From: Devosia sp. A16
GTDB lineage: Bacteria > Pseudomonadota > Alphaproteobacteria > Rhizobiales > Devosiaceae
Assembly (NCBI RefSeq): GCF_001402915.1
Contig: NZ_CP012945.1
Span: 3,821,501-3,885,500 of the forward strand
Length of the DNA: 64,000 nucleotides
Direction: 5' to 3'
How positions within the stretch are numbered: position 1 is the first letter of the stretch; each line of letters begins with the position of its first letter. Positions 1-8,961 of the stretch are shown here, in pieces. The position numbers and the translations under genes are program-made. Below the pieces are notes generated by a model that made no database searches, was not told where the DNA came from, and saw nothing but the letters and a program-made list of their open reading frames with translations.

Positions 1-36
1 GAGCCGGCCCTTCGAATTCGACAAAGGCGCCTGGCC

Positions 37-627
37 TTACTGGTTCACCACCACCAGGGCGCCGACCCTGACGCGCTCGTAGAGGTCGGTGACGTCCTCG
101 TTGGTGAGCCGGATGCAGCCGGACGAAACCGCCTGGCCGATGGTCCACGGCTCGGACGTGCCGTGGATGCGATAGAGCGTCGAGCCGATATAGAGGGCAC
201 GGGCGCCGAGCGGATTATCGGGGCCGCCGGGCATATAGGCCGGCAGGTCCGGAACGCGCTGGCGCATGGCCGCCGGCGGCGTCCAACCCGGCCACTCGGC
301 GACGCGGGTGATGCGGTGCTGACCCGACCAGCGGAAGCCGTCGCGGCCCACGCCGATGCCGTATTTCAGCGCCTTGCCGCCCTCGAGCACCAGATACAGG
401 CGGCGTTCGGACGTCTCGATGACGATGGTGCCCGGCTTGTACTTGGTGCTGTAGCTGACGATCTCCTTGGGGATGGCCTTGCCCCGCTTGGAGCCAGGCT
501 TGATCGCGCCTGCGTCCGACCAGGTGTCGGTAACCGGGTCATAGACCCGCTTTGCCGCGGTAGCCGGTGCGGCCAGCGACAAAGAAAGGATCGCCGACAA
601 AAGAGCGGCGACCACTAGCTTGGTCAT
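37..627 (-). CDS. L,D-transpeptidase (YkuD domain), secreted
   Basis: Predicted periplasmic enzyme that forms 3-3 peptidoglycan cross-links or attaches proteins to peptidoglycan. The 196-residue product starts at an ATG followed by a Sec-type signal peptide (hydrophobic residues about 4-20, cleavage near ATAA). The YkuD active site is visible at the C-terminus: His155 in IHGTSEPW and Cys171 in SSGCIRL. The reading frame continues about 39 residues upstream, but those residues are charged and would bury the signal peptide, so the internal ATG is preferred. Divergent from rpiA. The family is clear; the exact cross-linking role is not deducible. Confidence 0.9.
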   Translation of the reverse strand: MTKLVVAALLSAILSLSLAAPATAAKRVYDPVTDTWSDAGAIKPGSKRGKAIPKEIVSYSTKYKPGTIVIETSERRLYLVLEGGKALKYGIGVGRDGFRWSGQHRITRVAEWPGWTPPAAMRQRVPDLPAYMPGGPDNPLGARALYIGSTLYRIHGTSEPWTIGQAVSSGCIRLTNEDVTDLYERVRVGALVVVNQ

Positions 628-872
628 GGAAATGTTCTTCAAACTGCGCCTCTTGACGTAATCGACCCTGATTCTGAGCCAGTCTCGGATGGTTGGTAAA
701 CTGTTCCTAACAAGCAGTGAATGGCCTTGCCACGATTCGGACAAACTCAGGACACCAGAGCCACATTGTGTTGCCCCGATGCGACATTTCCATTCACCTC
801 TGCGTGAGAAGGCCAGGTTGACACGTGCCCCGCGCCTCTCCTAGGTCGGCCGCAGACAGGCAGGGGACGCCC

Positions 873-1565
873 ATGAGCGACGAGCAGAAATACCGCGCGG
901 CCGAAGCGGCGATGGCCGAAGTGACGAGCGGCATGCGACTGGGACTCGGCACCGGTTCGACCGCCAGGCACTTCGTCGATATCGTCGGGCGCGCCGTCCG
1001 CGACGGGCTCGAGGTGATTTGTGTGCCGACCTCGGAGGTCACCGCAGCGCAGGCGCGCGGTCTCGGCATTCCGCTGACCGACCTCGAAGCTACACCCGAA
1101 CTCGATCTTACCGTCGACGGCGCCGATGAACTCGGCCCTGGCCTGGCGCTGATCAAGGGCGGCGGCGGCGCCCTGCTGCGCGAGAAGATCGTCGCGGCGG
1201 CTTCGAGGCGGATGATTGTCATCGCCGACCAGAGCAAGCAGGTCGAAATGCTCGGCCGCTTCCCGCTGCCGATCGAGGTCAACCATTTCGGTCTCGGCGT
1301 CACCACCGTGGCCATCGCCAGGGTGATGGCCGATTTCTATGCCGAGGGCCCCTTGCGCCGCCGCCTCAAGGCCGATGGCACACCCTTCGTCACCGACGGC
1401 GGCCACGCCATCCTCGACGCTTTTTTTGGCCGTATTCCTCAGCCAGAAGCACTCGCGCAGGCCCTCGTCGAAATCCCGGGCGTCGTGGAGCATGGACTGT
1501 TCATCGGTCTCTGCCAGCGGGCCTACGTGGCCGGCCCGGCCGGTGTCGACGTTCTGGACGGCTGA
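873..1565 (+). CDS. rpiA: Ribose-5-phosphate isomerase A
   Basis: Interconverts ribose-5-phosphate and ribulose-5-phosphate in the non-oxidative pentose phosphate pathway (cytosol). The 230-residue product has the usual RpiA length and conserved segments: LGTGSTA near the N-terminus (phosphate loop), TVDGADE, and [12 protein letters not shown]. The ATG at 873 is chosen because AGGGGAC lies just upstream and the protein then begins at the usual family start; the frame extends 16 residues further upstream without support. A small DUF2059 gene follows, but about 90 nt separate them. Confidence 0.95.
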   Translation: MSDEQKYRAAEAAMAEVTSGMRLGLGTGSTARHFVDIVGRAVRDGLEVICVPTSEVTAAQARGLGIPLTDLEATPELDLTVDGADELGPGLALIKGGGGALLREKIVAAASRRMIVIADQSKQVEMLGRFPLPIEVNHFGLGVTTVAIARVMADFYAEGPLRRRLKADGTPFVTDGGHAILDAFFGRIPQPEALAQALVEIPGVVEHGLFIGLCQRAYVAGPAGVDVLDG

Positions 1566-1656
1566 GTGCCGCTCGGATAGAGGCTAAAGTGAGCAAGGGG
1601 ATGGTCGGCGTGCACGGTCACGGCGATCGGCTCCCGCAGGGGAAACACATAATCAG

Positions 1657-2196
1657 ATGGGCACCAAGCCGATGACGTCCACCTTCAAACGCGCGCCGAT
1701 GCTTGTCGCGGCATTGCTGTCGCTGTTCCTGTCGAGCTTTGTCGCATTGCCCGCGATGAGCCAGGAAGCCTCCGAAATCTCGCCCGAGCACCTGGCGCTG
1801 GCGCGTAAATATGTCGATCTCACCGACACTGGCGGCCTCTACGAGGCCACCATCGTCCAGGCGGGCATCAACACCTACAAGCAGTTGCTGCCGCAGAATC
1901 CTGAAATCGCCCAGCCGCTCAATGACGCGATCGAGAAGGTGATCTCCACCTACAAGGGCCGCAAGGGCGAGCTGTTCGACCAGTTCGCACGCGTCTATGC
2001 GCTGTCCTTCACCCAAGACGAGCTGCAGCAGATCGTCGATTTCTATTCGACCCCGACCGGCACCAAGCTGGCCAAGTCGAACTCCGCCATGAGTGGCACC
2101 ATCAGCCGCATCATGGACGTGTTCACCGGCAACCTGAACACCGAGTTCTTTTCGGCCGTCCGCGCCGAGCTGAAGTCCAAGGGTATCGACAGCTGA
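1657..2196 (+). CDS. DUF2059 domain exported protein
   Basis: A 179-residue protein with an N-terminal signal peptide (hydrophobic core about residues 15-30, cleavage near AMSQ). The mature part is helical and carries the DUF2059 pattern in which residues such as FTQDELQQIVDFYSTPTG precede the end. DUF2059 proteins are common in alphaproteobacteria; their function is not established. An AGGGGA ribosome-binding site precedes the ATG; a second in-frame ATG five codons later is an alternative. A strong terminator follows the stop, so this is the last gene of its transcript. Confidence 0.8.
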   Translation: MGTKPMTSTFKRAPMLVAALLSLFLSSFVALPAMSQEASEISPEHLALARKYVDLTDTGGLYEATIVQAGINTYKQLLPQNPEIAQPLNDAIEKVISTYKGRKGELFDQFARVYALSFTQDELQQIVDFYSTPTGTKLAKSNSAMSGTISRIMDVFTGNLNTEFFSAVRAELKSKGIDS

Positions 2197-2220
2197 GCTG
2201 TCGCACCCTATCTGCTACAA

Positions 2221-2247
2221 GGCCCCGCCATCGCGCGGGGCCTTTTT
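2221..2247 (+). terminator. Rho-independent terminator after the DUF2059 gene
   Basis: An 8-bp perfect GC stem (GGCCCCGC and GCGGGGCC) with a short loop is followed at once by TTTTT. It sits 24 nt after the DUF2059 stop and 26 nt before gor, so gor must have its own promoter in or after this short gap, or depend on read-through. Confidence 0.85.
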
Positions 2248-2272
2248 CGTTTCGGGTAGACTGGGGTAGGCA

Positions 2273-3649
2273 ATGAGCGACAGTTACGATCTCGTGGTGA
2301 TCGGCGCCGGGTCCGGCGGGGTGCGGGCGGCGCGGATCGCCGCAACCTATGGCGCCAGGGTCGCCATCATCGAGGAATACCGCGTCGGCGGCACCTGCGT
2401 GATCCGCGGCTGCGTCCCCAAGAAACTGTTCGTCTACGCCTCGCGCTACAAGGATCTGTTCGAGATCGCACCCAGCTTCGGCTGGGACGTCGGCACGCCG
2501 AGCTTCGACTGGGCCACGCTGGTGGCCAACAAGGACAAGGAAATCGCCCGGCTGGAGGCCGCCTATGTCGCCGGACTCGAAAAGCCCGGCGCCGAGATCA
2601 TTCGCGATCGCGCCACCGTCATCGGACCCAACACCGTCCGCCTGCAGAAGTCCGGCCGCGAGCTCACCGCCAGGACCATCCTCATCGCCACCGGCGCCCA
2701 TCCGTTCATCCCGGACATCCCTGGCAAAGAGCTCGGCATCACCTCCAACGAGGCGTTTCACCTCGAGACTCTTCCGCACTCCATCCTCATCGAGGGAGGC
2801 GGCTTCATCTCGGTGGAGTTCGCCACGATCTTCGCCGGCCTGGGCGTCCACACCACCATCGTCTATCGCGGTGACCGCCTGCTGCGCGGCTTCGACGAGG
2901 ACCTGAGGGTCGGGCTCGAGGCCGGTCTCGAGGCACGCGGCGTCAGGATCATCCATCAGACCAACGTGCTCGGCCTGCGCCGTACCGGCAAGGACATCAC
3001 GGTGAGCTTCTCCGATGGCGTCGACGCGCCGTTCGGGGCTGTCATGTTCGCCACAGGCCGTTCGCCCAATACCGCGGGCCTCGGTCTCGAAGCGGCGGGG
3101 GTCGAGCTGGCCTGGGATGGCGCTGTCGTAGTCGACGCTTATTCGCGCTCCAGCGTTCCCTCGATCTACGCCGTCGGCGACGTCACCAACCGGGCTCAGC
3201 TCACTCCCGTCGCCATCCGCGAGGGACATGCCTTTGCCGACACCGTGTTCGGCGACAAGCCGACCGCCGTCGATCACTCGCTGATCGGCGAAGCGGTATT
3301 CGCCGAGCCCGAGGTCGGGACCGTCGGCCTCGCCGAGCACGATGCGGCCACCCACGGCGATATCGATGTGTACATCACCCGATTCCGGCCGATGATGAAC
3401 ACGCTGTCGCTGAAGTCCGACCGCATGATGATGAAGCTGATCACCAGCGCCGATGGCGGCGAGGTGTTGGGTGTTCACATCCTCGGCCCCGGCGCCGCCG
3501 AGATCATCCAGATGGCGGCGATCCCGCTCGGCATGAAAGCGACCAAAGCCGATTTCGACCGCGCCATGGCCATGCATCCGACGGCAGCCGAAGAACTGGT
3601 GACCTTCAAGAAGCCCAGCTACGTCTACCGCAAAGGCCAGAAGCAGTAG
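2273..3649 (+). CDS. gor: Glutathione-disulfide reductase
   Basis: FAD-dependent, NADPH-using reductase of glutathione disulfide (cytosol). The 458-residue product has the FAD-binding GAGSGG loop at residues 11-16, the redox-active disulfide Cys42/Cys47 in GGTCVIRGCVPKK, a second Rossmann fold (EGGGFISVEFA), the FAD site IYAVGDVTN, and the C-terminal dimer motif HPTAAEE that supplies the catalytic His-Glu pair. The valine in TCVIRGC is typical of glutathione reductases as opposed to dihydrolipoamide dehydrogenases. Length is normal for the family. Class II DAHP synthase lies 63 nt downstream. Confidence 0.95.
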   Translation: MSDSYDLVVIGAGSGGVRAARIAATYGARVAIIEEYRVGGTCVIRGCVPKKLFVYASRYKDLFEIAPSFGWDVGTPSFDWATLVANKDKEIARLEAAYVAGLEKPGAEIIRDRATVIGPNTVRLQKSGRELTARTILIATGAHPFIPDIPGKELGITSNEAFHLETLPHSILIEGGGFISVEFATIFAGLGVHTTIVYRGDRLLRGFDEDLRVGLEAGLEARGVRIIHQTNVLGLRRTGKDITVSFSDGVDAPFGAVMFATGRSPNTAGLGLEAAGVELAWDGAVVVDAYSRSSVPSIYAVGDVTNRAQLTPVAIREGHAFADTVFGDKPTAVDHSLIGEAVFAEPEVGTVGLAEHDAATHGDIDVYITRFRPMMNTLSLKSDRMMMKLITSADGGEVLGVHILGPGAAEIIQMAAIPLGMKATKADFDRAMAMHPTAAEELVTFKKPSYVYRKGQKQ

Positions 3650-3712
3650 CTGCCGCCGGCTTCACATCGCCCCATTCCCCTGCTATTTCGCCGCCGACCG
3701 GAGATCACGCCT

Positions 3713-5098
3713 ATGCCGACGACTTGGACGCCGCAGAGCTGGAGACAGAAGCCGATTTCGCAGGTGCCGGTCTACCCGGATCCGGCGAAGCTGGAAGCCG
3801 CCGAGGCGCAGCTGCGCAAGTTCCCTCCGCTGGTGTTTGCCGGCGAGGCGCGTGAGCTCAAGCACCAGCTGACCGAGGTCGCCGAGGGCAGGGCGTTTCT
3901 GCTGCAGGGCGGCGATTGCGCCGAGAGTTTTGCCGAACATGGCGCCGACCACATTCGCGACTTCTTCCGCGTCTTCCTGCAGATGGCGGTGGTGCTGACC
4001 CATGGGGCGAGCAAGCCGGTGGTCAAGGTCGGGCGCATCGCCGGCCAGTTCGCCAAGCCCCGTTCGTCCGACACCGAGACCATCGATGGAGTGACGCTCC
4101 CCAGCTATCGCGGCGACATCATCAACGACATCGGCTTCACCGAGGCGGCCCGGGTGCCCGATCCGGAGCGCCTGCTGCTCGCCTACCGGCAGTCGGCCGC
4201 GACCCTCAATCTGCTGCGCGCCTTCGCTTCGGGCGGCTATGCCGACTTGACCCGTGTCCACGAGTGGACCATGGGCTTCATGAAAGGCTCCAACGCTTAT
4301 CCGCGCTTCGAGGAGTTGGCCCAGAAGATCGATGACGCCATCGACTTCATGCGCGCCCTCGGCCTCACCCCGGACAACACCCCGTCGCTGCGCGAGACCA
4401 AGTTCTACACCTCGCACGAGGCTCTGCTGCTCGGCTTCGAGGAAGCATTGACCCGCCGGGATTCCATCACCGGCGACTATTACGCCACCTCCGGTCACAT
4501 GCTGTGGATCGGCGACCGCACCCGGCAGGCCGACGCGGCGCATGTCGAGTACTTCTCCGGCATCCGCAACCCGGTGGGCGTCAAGTGTGGCCCGAGCCTC
4601 GCCGCCGACGACCTGCTGCGCATAATCGACAAGCTGAACCCCAGCAACGAAGCTGGCCGCGTCACGCTGATCGGCCGCTTCGGCTCGGACAAGATCGCCG
4701 ATCACCTGCCGCGCCTGATCGAGGCGGTAAAGGCAGAGGGGAGGGTGGTGGTGTGGTGCTCCGATCCGATGCACGGCAACACCATCAAGGCTTCGAATGG
4801 CTACAAGACCCGGCCGTTCGAACGTGTGCTCAGCGAAGTGAAGAGCTTCTTCGAGATCCACCGCGCCATGGGCACCTATGCCGGCGGCATCCATATCGAA
4901 ATGACTGGCGACGACGTGACCGAGTGCACCGGCGGCGGCGTCGCGGCGATCACCGAGGCGGGCCTGCAGGATCGCTATCACACCTATTGCGACCCGCGCC
5001 TCAATGCCAGCCAGGCGCTCGAACTGGCCTTCCTTGTGGCAGAAGAACTGCGCTCGCAGCGCCCGGCTCGCAGCGAAAGAATCGTGGCGGCCGAGTGA
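3713..5098 (+). CDS. Class II 3-deoxy-7-phosphoheptulonate synthase (DAHP synthase)
   Basis: Condenses phosphoenolpyruvate and erythrose-4-phosphate, the first step of the shikimate pathway. The 461-residue product is of the plant/mycobacterial class II type: WTPQSWR at the N-terminus, [10 protein letters not shown] (metal-binding Cys), [21 protein letters not shown], and [12 protein letters not shown] are all present. The start ATG follows a CGGAGAT site. I see no extra N-terminal regulatory extension of the mycobacterial kind. It follows gor on the same strand with a 63-nt gap. Confidence 0.95.
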   Translation: MPTTWTPQSWRQKPISQVPVYPDPAKLEAAEAQLRKFPPLVFAGEARELKHQLTEVAEGRAFLLQGGDCAESFAEHGADHIRDFFRVFLQMAVVLTHGASKPVVKVGRIAGQFAKPRSSDTETIDGVTLPSYRGDIINDIGFTEAARVPDPERLLLAYRQSAATLNLLRAFASGGYADLTRVHEWTMGFMKGSNAYPRFEELAQKIDDAIDFMRALGLTPDNTPSLRETKFYTSHEALLLGFEEALTRRDSITGDYYATSGHMLWIGDRTRQADAAHVEYFSGIRNPVGVKCGPSLAADDLLRIIDKLNPSNEAGRVTLIGRFGSDKIADHLPRLIEAVKAEGRVVVWCSDPMHGNTIKASNGYKTRPFERVLSEVKSFFEIHRAMGTYAGGIHIEMTGDDVTECTGGGVAAITEAGLQDRYHTYCDPRLNASQALELAFLVAEELRSQRPARSERIVAAE

Positions 5099-5190
5099 AC
5101 TAATTCGCCGCTCTGGCCGTTGCTGGGCGGAGGGGCGGTTCGCGCCGCCTGACGATGAATCGCGCCCTCGGCGCGCCAGCTCGGTGATTG

Positions 5191-7107
5191 ATGCCACGTT
5201 CGTTCTTTCCGCGTGCGGACGCCGCGACCAAAGCCAGGCTGGATCGGGATCCGGTCATGCTGCTTGCCAACAGCTTCGACTGGTCCGCCACCGAACTTGG
5301 TCCCATTGCCGAATGGCCGGTGGCGCTGCGTTCCGCCGCCCGTCTGATCATGACCGCCGCGGCGCCGATGGCCCTGTTGATCGGTCCCAACGGCGTCATG
5401 CTCTACAACTCCGCCTATGCACCTATTGCCGGCGGGCGCCATCCCGGCGCCTTCGGCTCGTCGGTGCTCGAGAGCTGGCCCGAGGTGGCCGAGTTCAATC
5501 GTGACGTCCTGCGGCGCGTCCTCGGCGGGGAATCGCTGGTGTTCAACAGCCAGCCATTCGTCTTCTATCGCAATGGCGGGCCTGAGAAGGTCTGGCTCAA
5601 CCTCGACTATTCGCCGGTGCTCGATGATGACGGCAGTGGTCTGGCGGTCCTTGCCATCGTGCAGGAAACCACCGCAGGGGTGGTCGCCGAGCAGGCGCTG
5701 GAGGAAAGCCGCGAGAAGCTCGACCTGGCGCTGACCGCCTCCGGCATGGTCGGCACTTGGGATTGGAACATCTCCGACAACGTCGTCACCGCCGATGATC
5801 GTTTCGCCGCGCTCTACGGCGTGACTCCCGGTTCGGCAGCGGTGGGCCTGCCGATCGAAACCTTCCTTGACGGCGTTCATCCGGACGACCGTCAGCGGGT
5901 CATTGCCGAGATCGGCGACGCGCTCAAGCGCCCCGGTCCGGTCCGCCTGGAGTACCGCCTCAGCGCCCGCGGCGGCGCGCCCGAACGGTGGGTTGTCGCG
6001 TCCGGGCGGGTCATTGCCGACGTCAATGGCAAGGCGATCCGCCTCCCCGGGGTCGTGGTCGACGTCACCGAGGAGCGCCGGGTGGCCGAACAGCTGGCCG
6101 AGAGCGAGCTGCGGTTTCGCACCCTCGCCGACACCATGCCGCAGATGGTCTGGTCGACGCTGCCCGACGGTTTCCACGACTACTACAATGCACGCTGGTA
6201 CGAGTTCACCGGCGTGCCGCAGGGGTCGACCGATGGCGAGGGCTGGAACGGCATGTTCCATCCGGACGATCAGGAGCGCGCCTGGGCCGTGTGGCGGCAC
6301 TCGCTCGCCACCGGCGATCCGTACCGCATCGAGTATCGATTGAAGCACCACAGTGGCGCCTATCGCTGGGTGCTGGGCCAGGCGCTGCCGATCCGCGATG
6401 CCTCCGGCCGCATCACGCGCTGGTTCGGCACCTGCACCGATATCCACGAGGAACGCCTGGCGCAGGAGGAGCGCGAGGTGATCGCGCAGGAGCTCAGCCA
6501 CCGCATCAAGAACATCTTTGCGGTGATCGGCGGGATCGTCAGTCTCGCGGCCCGCTCTCAGCCGGAGGCCAAGGATTTTGCCGACCGGCTGCGCGGCCGC
6601 ATCCTGGCGCTTGGGCGCGCCCACGATTTCGTCCGACCGCATTCGCGTGAATCCCTGCCGCGCAGCAATCCGGCCTCGTTGCAGGCCCTGGTTCGGTCGT
6701 TGCTGCAGCCGTATCGTGATGGTGAGATCGAGCGTGTCAGTTTCACGGGCGACGATGCGGTGATCGACGACGGCGCCGCGACGCCGTTGGCGCTGCTGTT
6801 CCACGAACTGGCAACCAACGCCGCCAAGTACGGAGCGCTGTCGCGCGGTGACGGCCGCATCGAGATCACCACCCAGATCAGCGGCGAGAGTTATCTGCTG
6901 CATTGGCGCGAAATCGGCGGCCCGAGCCCGAAACCTGGAGCGGCGGGGTTCGGCTCAAGGCTGATCTCGCTCAGTGTGGAAGGTCAGTTGCGCGGCAAGC
7001 TGGAGCGCCGCTACGACGAGACGGGACTGGAGGTAAATCTCTCGGTGCCGCTGGCCGCGTTGCGCCGAAGCGCTGAACTCAGGCCAGCGCCGGAGTTTCG
7101 CCAATAG
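5191..7107 (+). CDS. PAS-domain sensor histidine kinase, HWE family
   Basis: A 638-residue soluble kinase with no membrane segments. Three PAS-like sensor domains occupy roughly residues 20-150, 165-300 and 300-425 (HPDDRQRV and HPDDQERA mark the last two). The HWE/HisKA_2 transmitter follows: phospho-acceptor His437 in QELSHRIKN, an N-box around HELATNAAKYGALS, and HWREIGG, the segment in which the HWE family carries its diagnostic His and Trp. Such kinases sense light or redox cofactors or other small ligands; the ligand cannot be read from sequence. A TTG one codon earlier is an alternative start. The 3' end overlaps a convergent response-regulator gene by 29 nt, suggesting a cognate pair. 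Confidence 0.9.
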   Translation: MPRSFFPRADAATKARLDRDPVMLLANSFDWSATELGPIAEWPVALRSAARLIMTAAAPMALLIGPNGVMLYNSAYAPIAGGRHPGAFGSSVLESWPEVAEFNRDVLRRVLGGESLVFNSQPFVFYRNGGPEKVWLNLDYSPVLDDDGSGLAVLAIVQETTAGVVAEQALEESREKLDLALTASGMVGTWDWNISDNVVTADDRFAALYGVTPGSAAVGLPIETFLDGVHPDDRQRVIAEIGDALKRPGPVRLEYRLSARGGAPERWVVASGRVIADVNGKAIRLPGVVVDVTEERRVAEQLAESELRFRTLADTMPQMVWSTLPDGFHDYYNARWYEFTGVPQGSTDGEGWNGMFHPDDQERAWAVWRHSLATGDPYRIEYRLKHHSGAYRWVLGQALPIRDASGRITRWFGTCTDIHEERLAQEEREVIAQELSHRIKNIFAVIGGIVSLAARSQPEAKDFADRLRGRILALGRAHDFVRPHSRESLPRSNPASLQALVRSLLQPYRDGEIERVSFTGDDAVIDDGAATPLALLFHELATNAAKYGALSRGDGRIEITTQISGESYLLHWREIGGPSPKPGAAGFGSRLISLSVEGQLRGKLERRYDETGLEVNLSVPLAALRRSAELRPAPEFRQ

Positions 7108-7507
7108 AGCCGAACAGCCTCAGCCGCCGCGGCGGCTGGATCTCGCTCTGCGTCCGGCGACGTACCGCGACGGCGAACTCCACCGCCTGGCGCAGTTCAT
7201 TATTGTCCACAGGCTTGGGGATCACCCCGATCGTGCCCGGCACGCCGCTGCCCAGCTGAGCCGGGTTGGCCGTCATGTAGACGACGGTGACACCGCGCGC
7301 CGCCAGAGAGCGGCCGACCTCGATGCCGGTCGGACCGTCGACCAGGTTGAGGTCGACGAACGCCAGCTCGGCCTCCTCGGCCAGCGCCAGCGCCTGACGG
7401 CTGTCGGATGCGATGCCGACCGGCTCATGACCGAGATCGAACAGCAGGTTTTCGAATTCCGTGGCGACGAAAATCTCGTCCTCCACCACCAGAACCTTGC
7501 AACTCAT
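7079..7507 (-). CDS. Single-domain response regulator
   Basis: A 142-residue protein that is almost entirely one CheY-like receiver. Visible are the acidic pair in VVEDE (residues 8-11), the phospho-acceptor Asp in AFVDLNLVDGPTG, the switch residue Thr in YMTANP, and the conserved Lys-Pro in VIPKPV. There is no output domain, so it probably acts as a phosphate shuttle or sink or binds a protein target. It overlaps the 3' end of the HWE kinase gene tail to tail, a frequent arrangement for HWE kinases and stand-alone receivers in alphaproteobacteria. Confidence 0.9.
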   Translation of the reverse strand: MSCKVLVVEDEIFVATEFENLLFDLGHEPVGIASDSRQALALAEEAELAFVDLNLVDGPTGIEVGRSLAARGVTVVYMTANPAQLGSGVPGTIGVIPKPVDNNELRQAVEFAVAVRRRTQSEIQPPRRLRLFGSIGETPALA

Positions 7508-7609
7508 AGCCTCATTCCGAAGTCAGTTTTTTACGTGTGGTCCCAACTCACTGGGGTGCCGAAGGTTGCAGCCGAGTTGTGCATGCCTCCGTTGTGGCAG
7601 GGGAAAAAC

Positions 7610-7632
7610 CTACAATGCTTATCAAATTGTAG
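7610..7632. promoter_or_regulatory. Inverted repeat between response regulator and outer-membrane gene
   Basis: A perfect 7-bp dyad, CTACAAT-N9-ATTGTAG, lies in the 235-nt divergent gap between the response-regulator gene (-) and the outer-membrane protein gene (+). The gap is AT-richer than its surroundings. It could be an operator for either gene; no regulator is identified. Confidence 0.35.
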
Positions 7633-7742
7633 TCGTCGGATCGGATGTGACCCAATCCTTTGCACTTTGCCAGTCCATTTAGCGGAACATTAACCCTAAC
7701 CAGCCATGAATAGCTCGTACGCGTTTGTTTGCGGAGCTTCCG

Positions 7743-8873
7743 ATGTCCATCCGTCTGGCCACCAGTCTCGCCGTTCTCGCTGCCGCTATCGGCAGTCCGG
7801 TCCTGGCCGCCGATTGGAGCGAGGACTGGTCGCCCGAAGAAGTCTATCGCGGCGCATACTCGACCGAGCCCAAGGACTGGACCGAGCTGGGCGACGAGAG
7901 CGACGGCATCCATATCCAGACCGGGCTGCGCTATTGGTATTCCTGGGGCAGCCAGAACTTCGACCTCGGCCCGCTGAACTTCGAGGAAACCGACAACGCC
8001 CAATCGGTTGAGGCCCATATCCGCGTCGAAGAGGACGCGACTCGCACCTACGCCAAGGGGTGGGCCGGCTATACTTTCGCGATCAACGGCGAACATAGCG
8101 ATCCTTACGGCACCGCTCCGGTGGTCGATGGCACGCTTGGCTATGCCGGTGCCGATTTCGGCTGGAATGCCTTCGGTGACGGCGCGGGCACCGGGGCAGG
8201 CGGTTTTATCGGCTACAACTACTGGAACAATTCGCCGCGCACCTCGCGCGCCAACTTCACCACGGCCACCTCCGACGGCGACATCAGCTACAACGAGAAC
8301 AGCGGCGTCTGGTCGCTTCCCGGCGACAGCGTCGATGACAAATTGGAACTGCACATGTTGCGGCTCGGCCTGAGCGGCAAGGCCGAGATCAACGATTTCT
8401 TCGACATCAGCGCCGAAGTGGCGGCGGTGCCGTTCGCGACCCTTGGCGGTGTTATGGGAGGTCATGCGGGTGGCGGCGACGACTTCCTTGGGCCCTACGG
8501 GCCCTGCGACGTCCCGGCTCCCGGCGGCTGCGCCCCGTTGTTCTTCAAGGCCTCGCCGACCAACGTCAATGGCTGGGGCTATGGCGCGATGGCTGAACTG
8601 ATGGCCGGCATCCACCCTACCGAGAACCTGACGATGCGCTTCGGTGGTCGCGCCTGGTATGTCGAGGGGACCTACGATGCCACCTACACCGGCGCTCTGG
8701 TGACCGCCCCGCAGTACCAGCAGGTCGAGGATCCGGATAACCCGGGCTCGTTCATTCCTGCCGACCCGCCATATGCCGCTCCGACAATCGAGCTCGACGA
8801 CTACATCGAGACGGAAAACCCGTTCAAGCTCTTCCGCTACGGCCTGCTTGCCGAGCTGACCTACTCCTTCTGA
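7743..8873 (+). CDS. Putative outer-membrane beta-barrel protein
   Basis: A 376-residue exported protein. The ATG at 7743 follows CGGAG and begins a signal peptide (SIRLATSLAVLAAAIG, cleavage near VLAA). The mature sequence is rich in aromatic and glycine residues in alternating strands (for example GLRYWYSWGSQNF, GTGAGGFIGYNYW, MRFGGRAWYVEGTY) and ends with Phe after LLAELTYSF, the usual last strand of proteins inserted by the Bam machinery. Two cysteines in the middle (GPCDVPAPGGCAP) may form a loop disulfide. No named family is recognised. It stands alone between a divergent regulator and nadE. Confidence 0.7.
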   Translation: MSIRLATSLAVLAAAIGSPVLAADWSEDWSPEEVYRGAYSTEPKDWTELGDESDGIHIQTGLRYWYSWGSQNFDLGPLNFEETDNAQSVEAHIRVEEDATRTYAKGWAGYTFAINGEHSDPYGTAPVVDGTLGYAGADFGWNAFGDGAGTGAGGFIGYNYWNNSPRTSRANFTTATSDGDISYNENSGVWSLPGDSVDDKLELHMLRLGLSGKAEINDFFDISAEVAAVPFATLGGVMGGHAGGGDDFLGPYGPCDVPAPGGCAPLFFKASPTNVNGWGYGAMAELMAGIHPTENLTMRFGGRAWYVEGTYDATYTGALVTAPQYQQVEDPDNPGSFIPADPPYAAPTIELDDYIETENPFKLFRYGLLAELTYSF

Positions 8874-8895
8874 CCAGATCCATCGTGACCGGCTG

Positions 8896-8923
8896 TCCGC
8901 TTGCCCCGACCGGGGTGAGCGGA
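8896..8923. other. Stem-loop between outer-membrane gene and nadE
   Basis: A 12-bp stem (two G-T wobbles) with a GACC loop starts 22 nt after the stop of the outer-membrane gene. It lacks a T-run, so it may be a weak terminator or a 3'-end stabilising hairpin. Confidence 0.45.
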
Positions 8924-8961
8924 TAAGTCTTGCCGCGTTTTCAACGGGGTGGATTTCGCAC

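Noticed and set aside
4984-6903. A 639-codon open frame on the - strand across the DAHP synthase end and the kinase gene
   Set aside because: Low-complexity shadow composition; both underlying + strand genes carry complete family motifs.
7684-7710. GGAAC sequence before the outer-membrane protein gene as an EcfG promoter
   Set aside because: No CGTT at 16-17 nt spacing.
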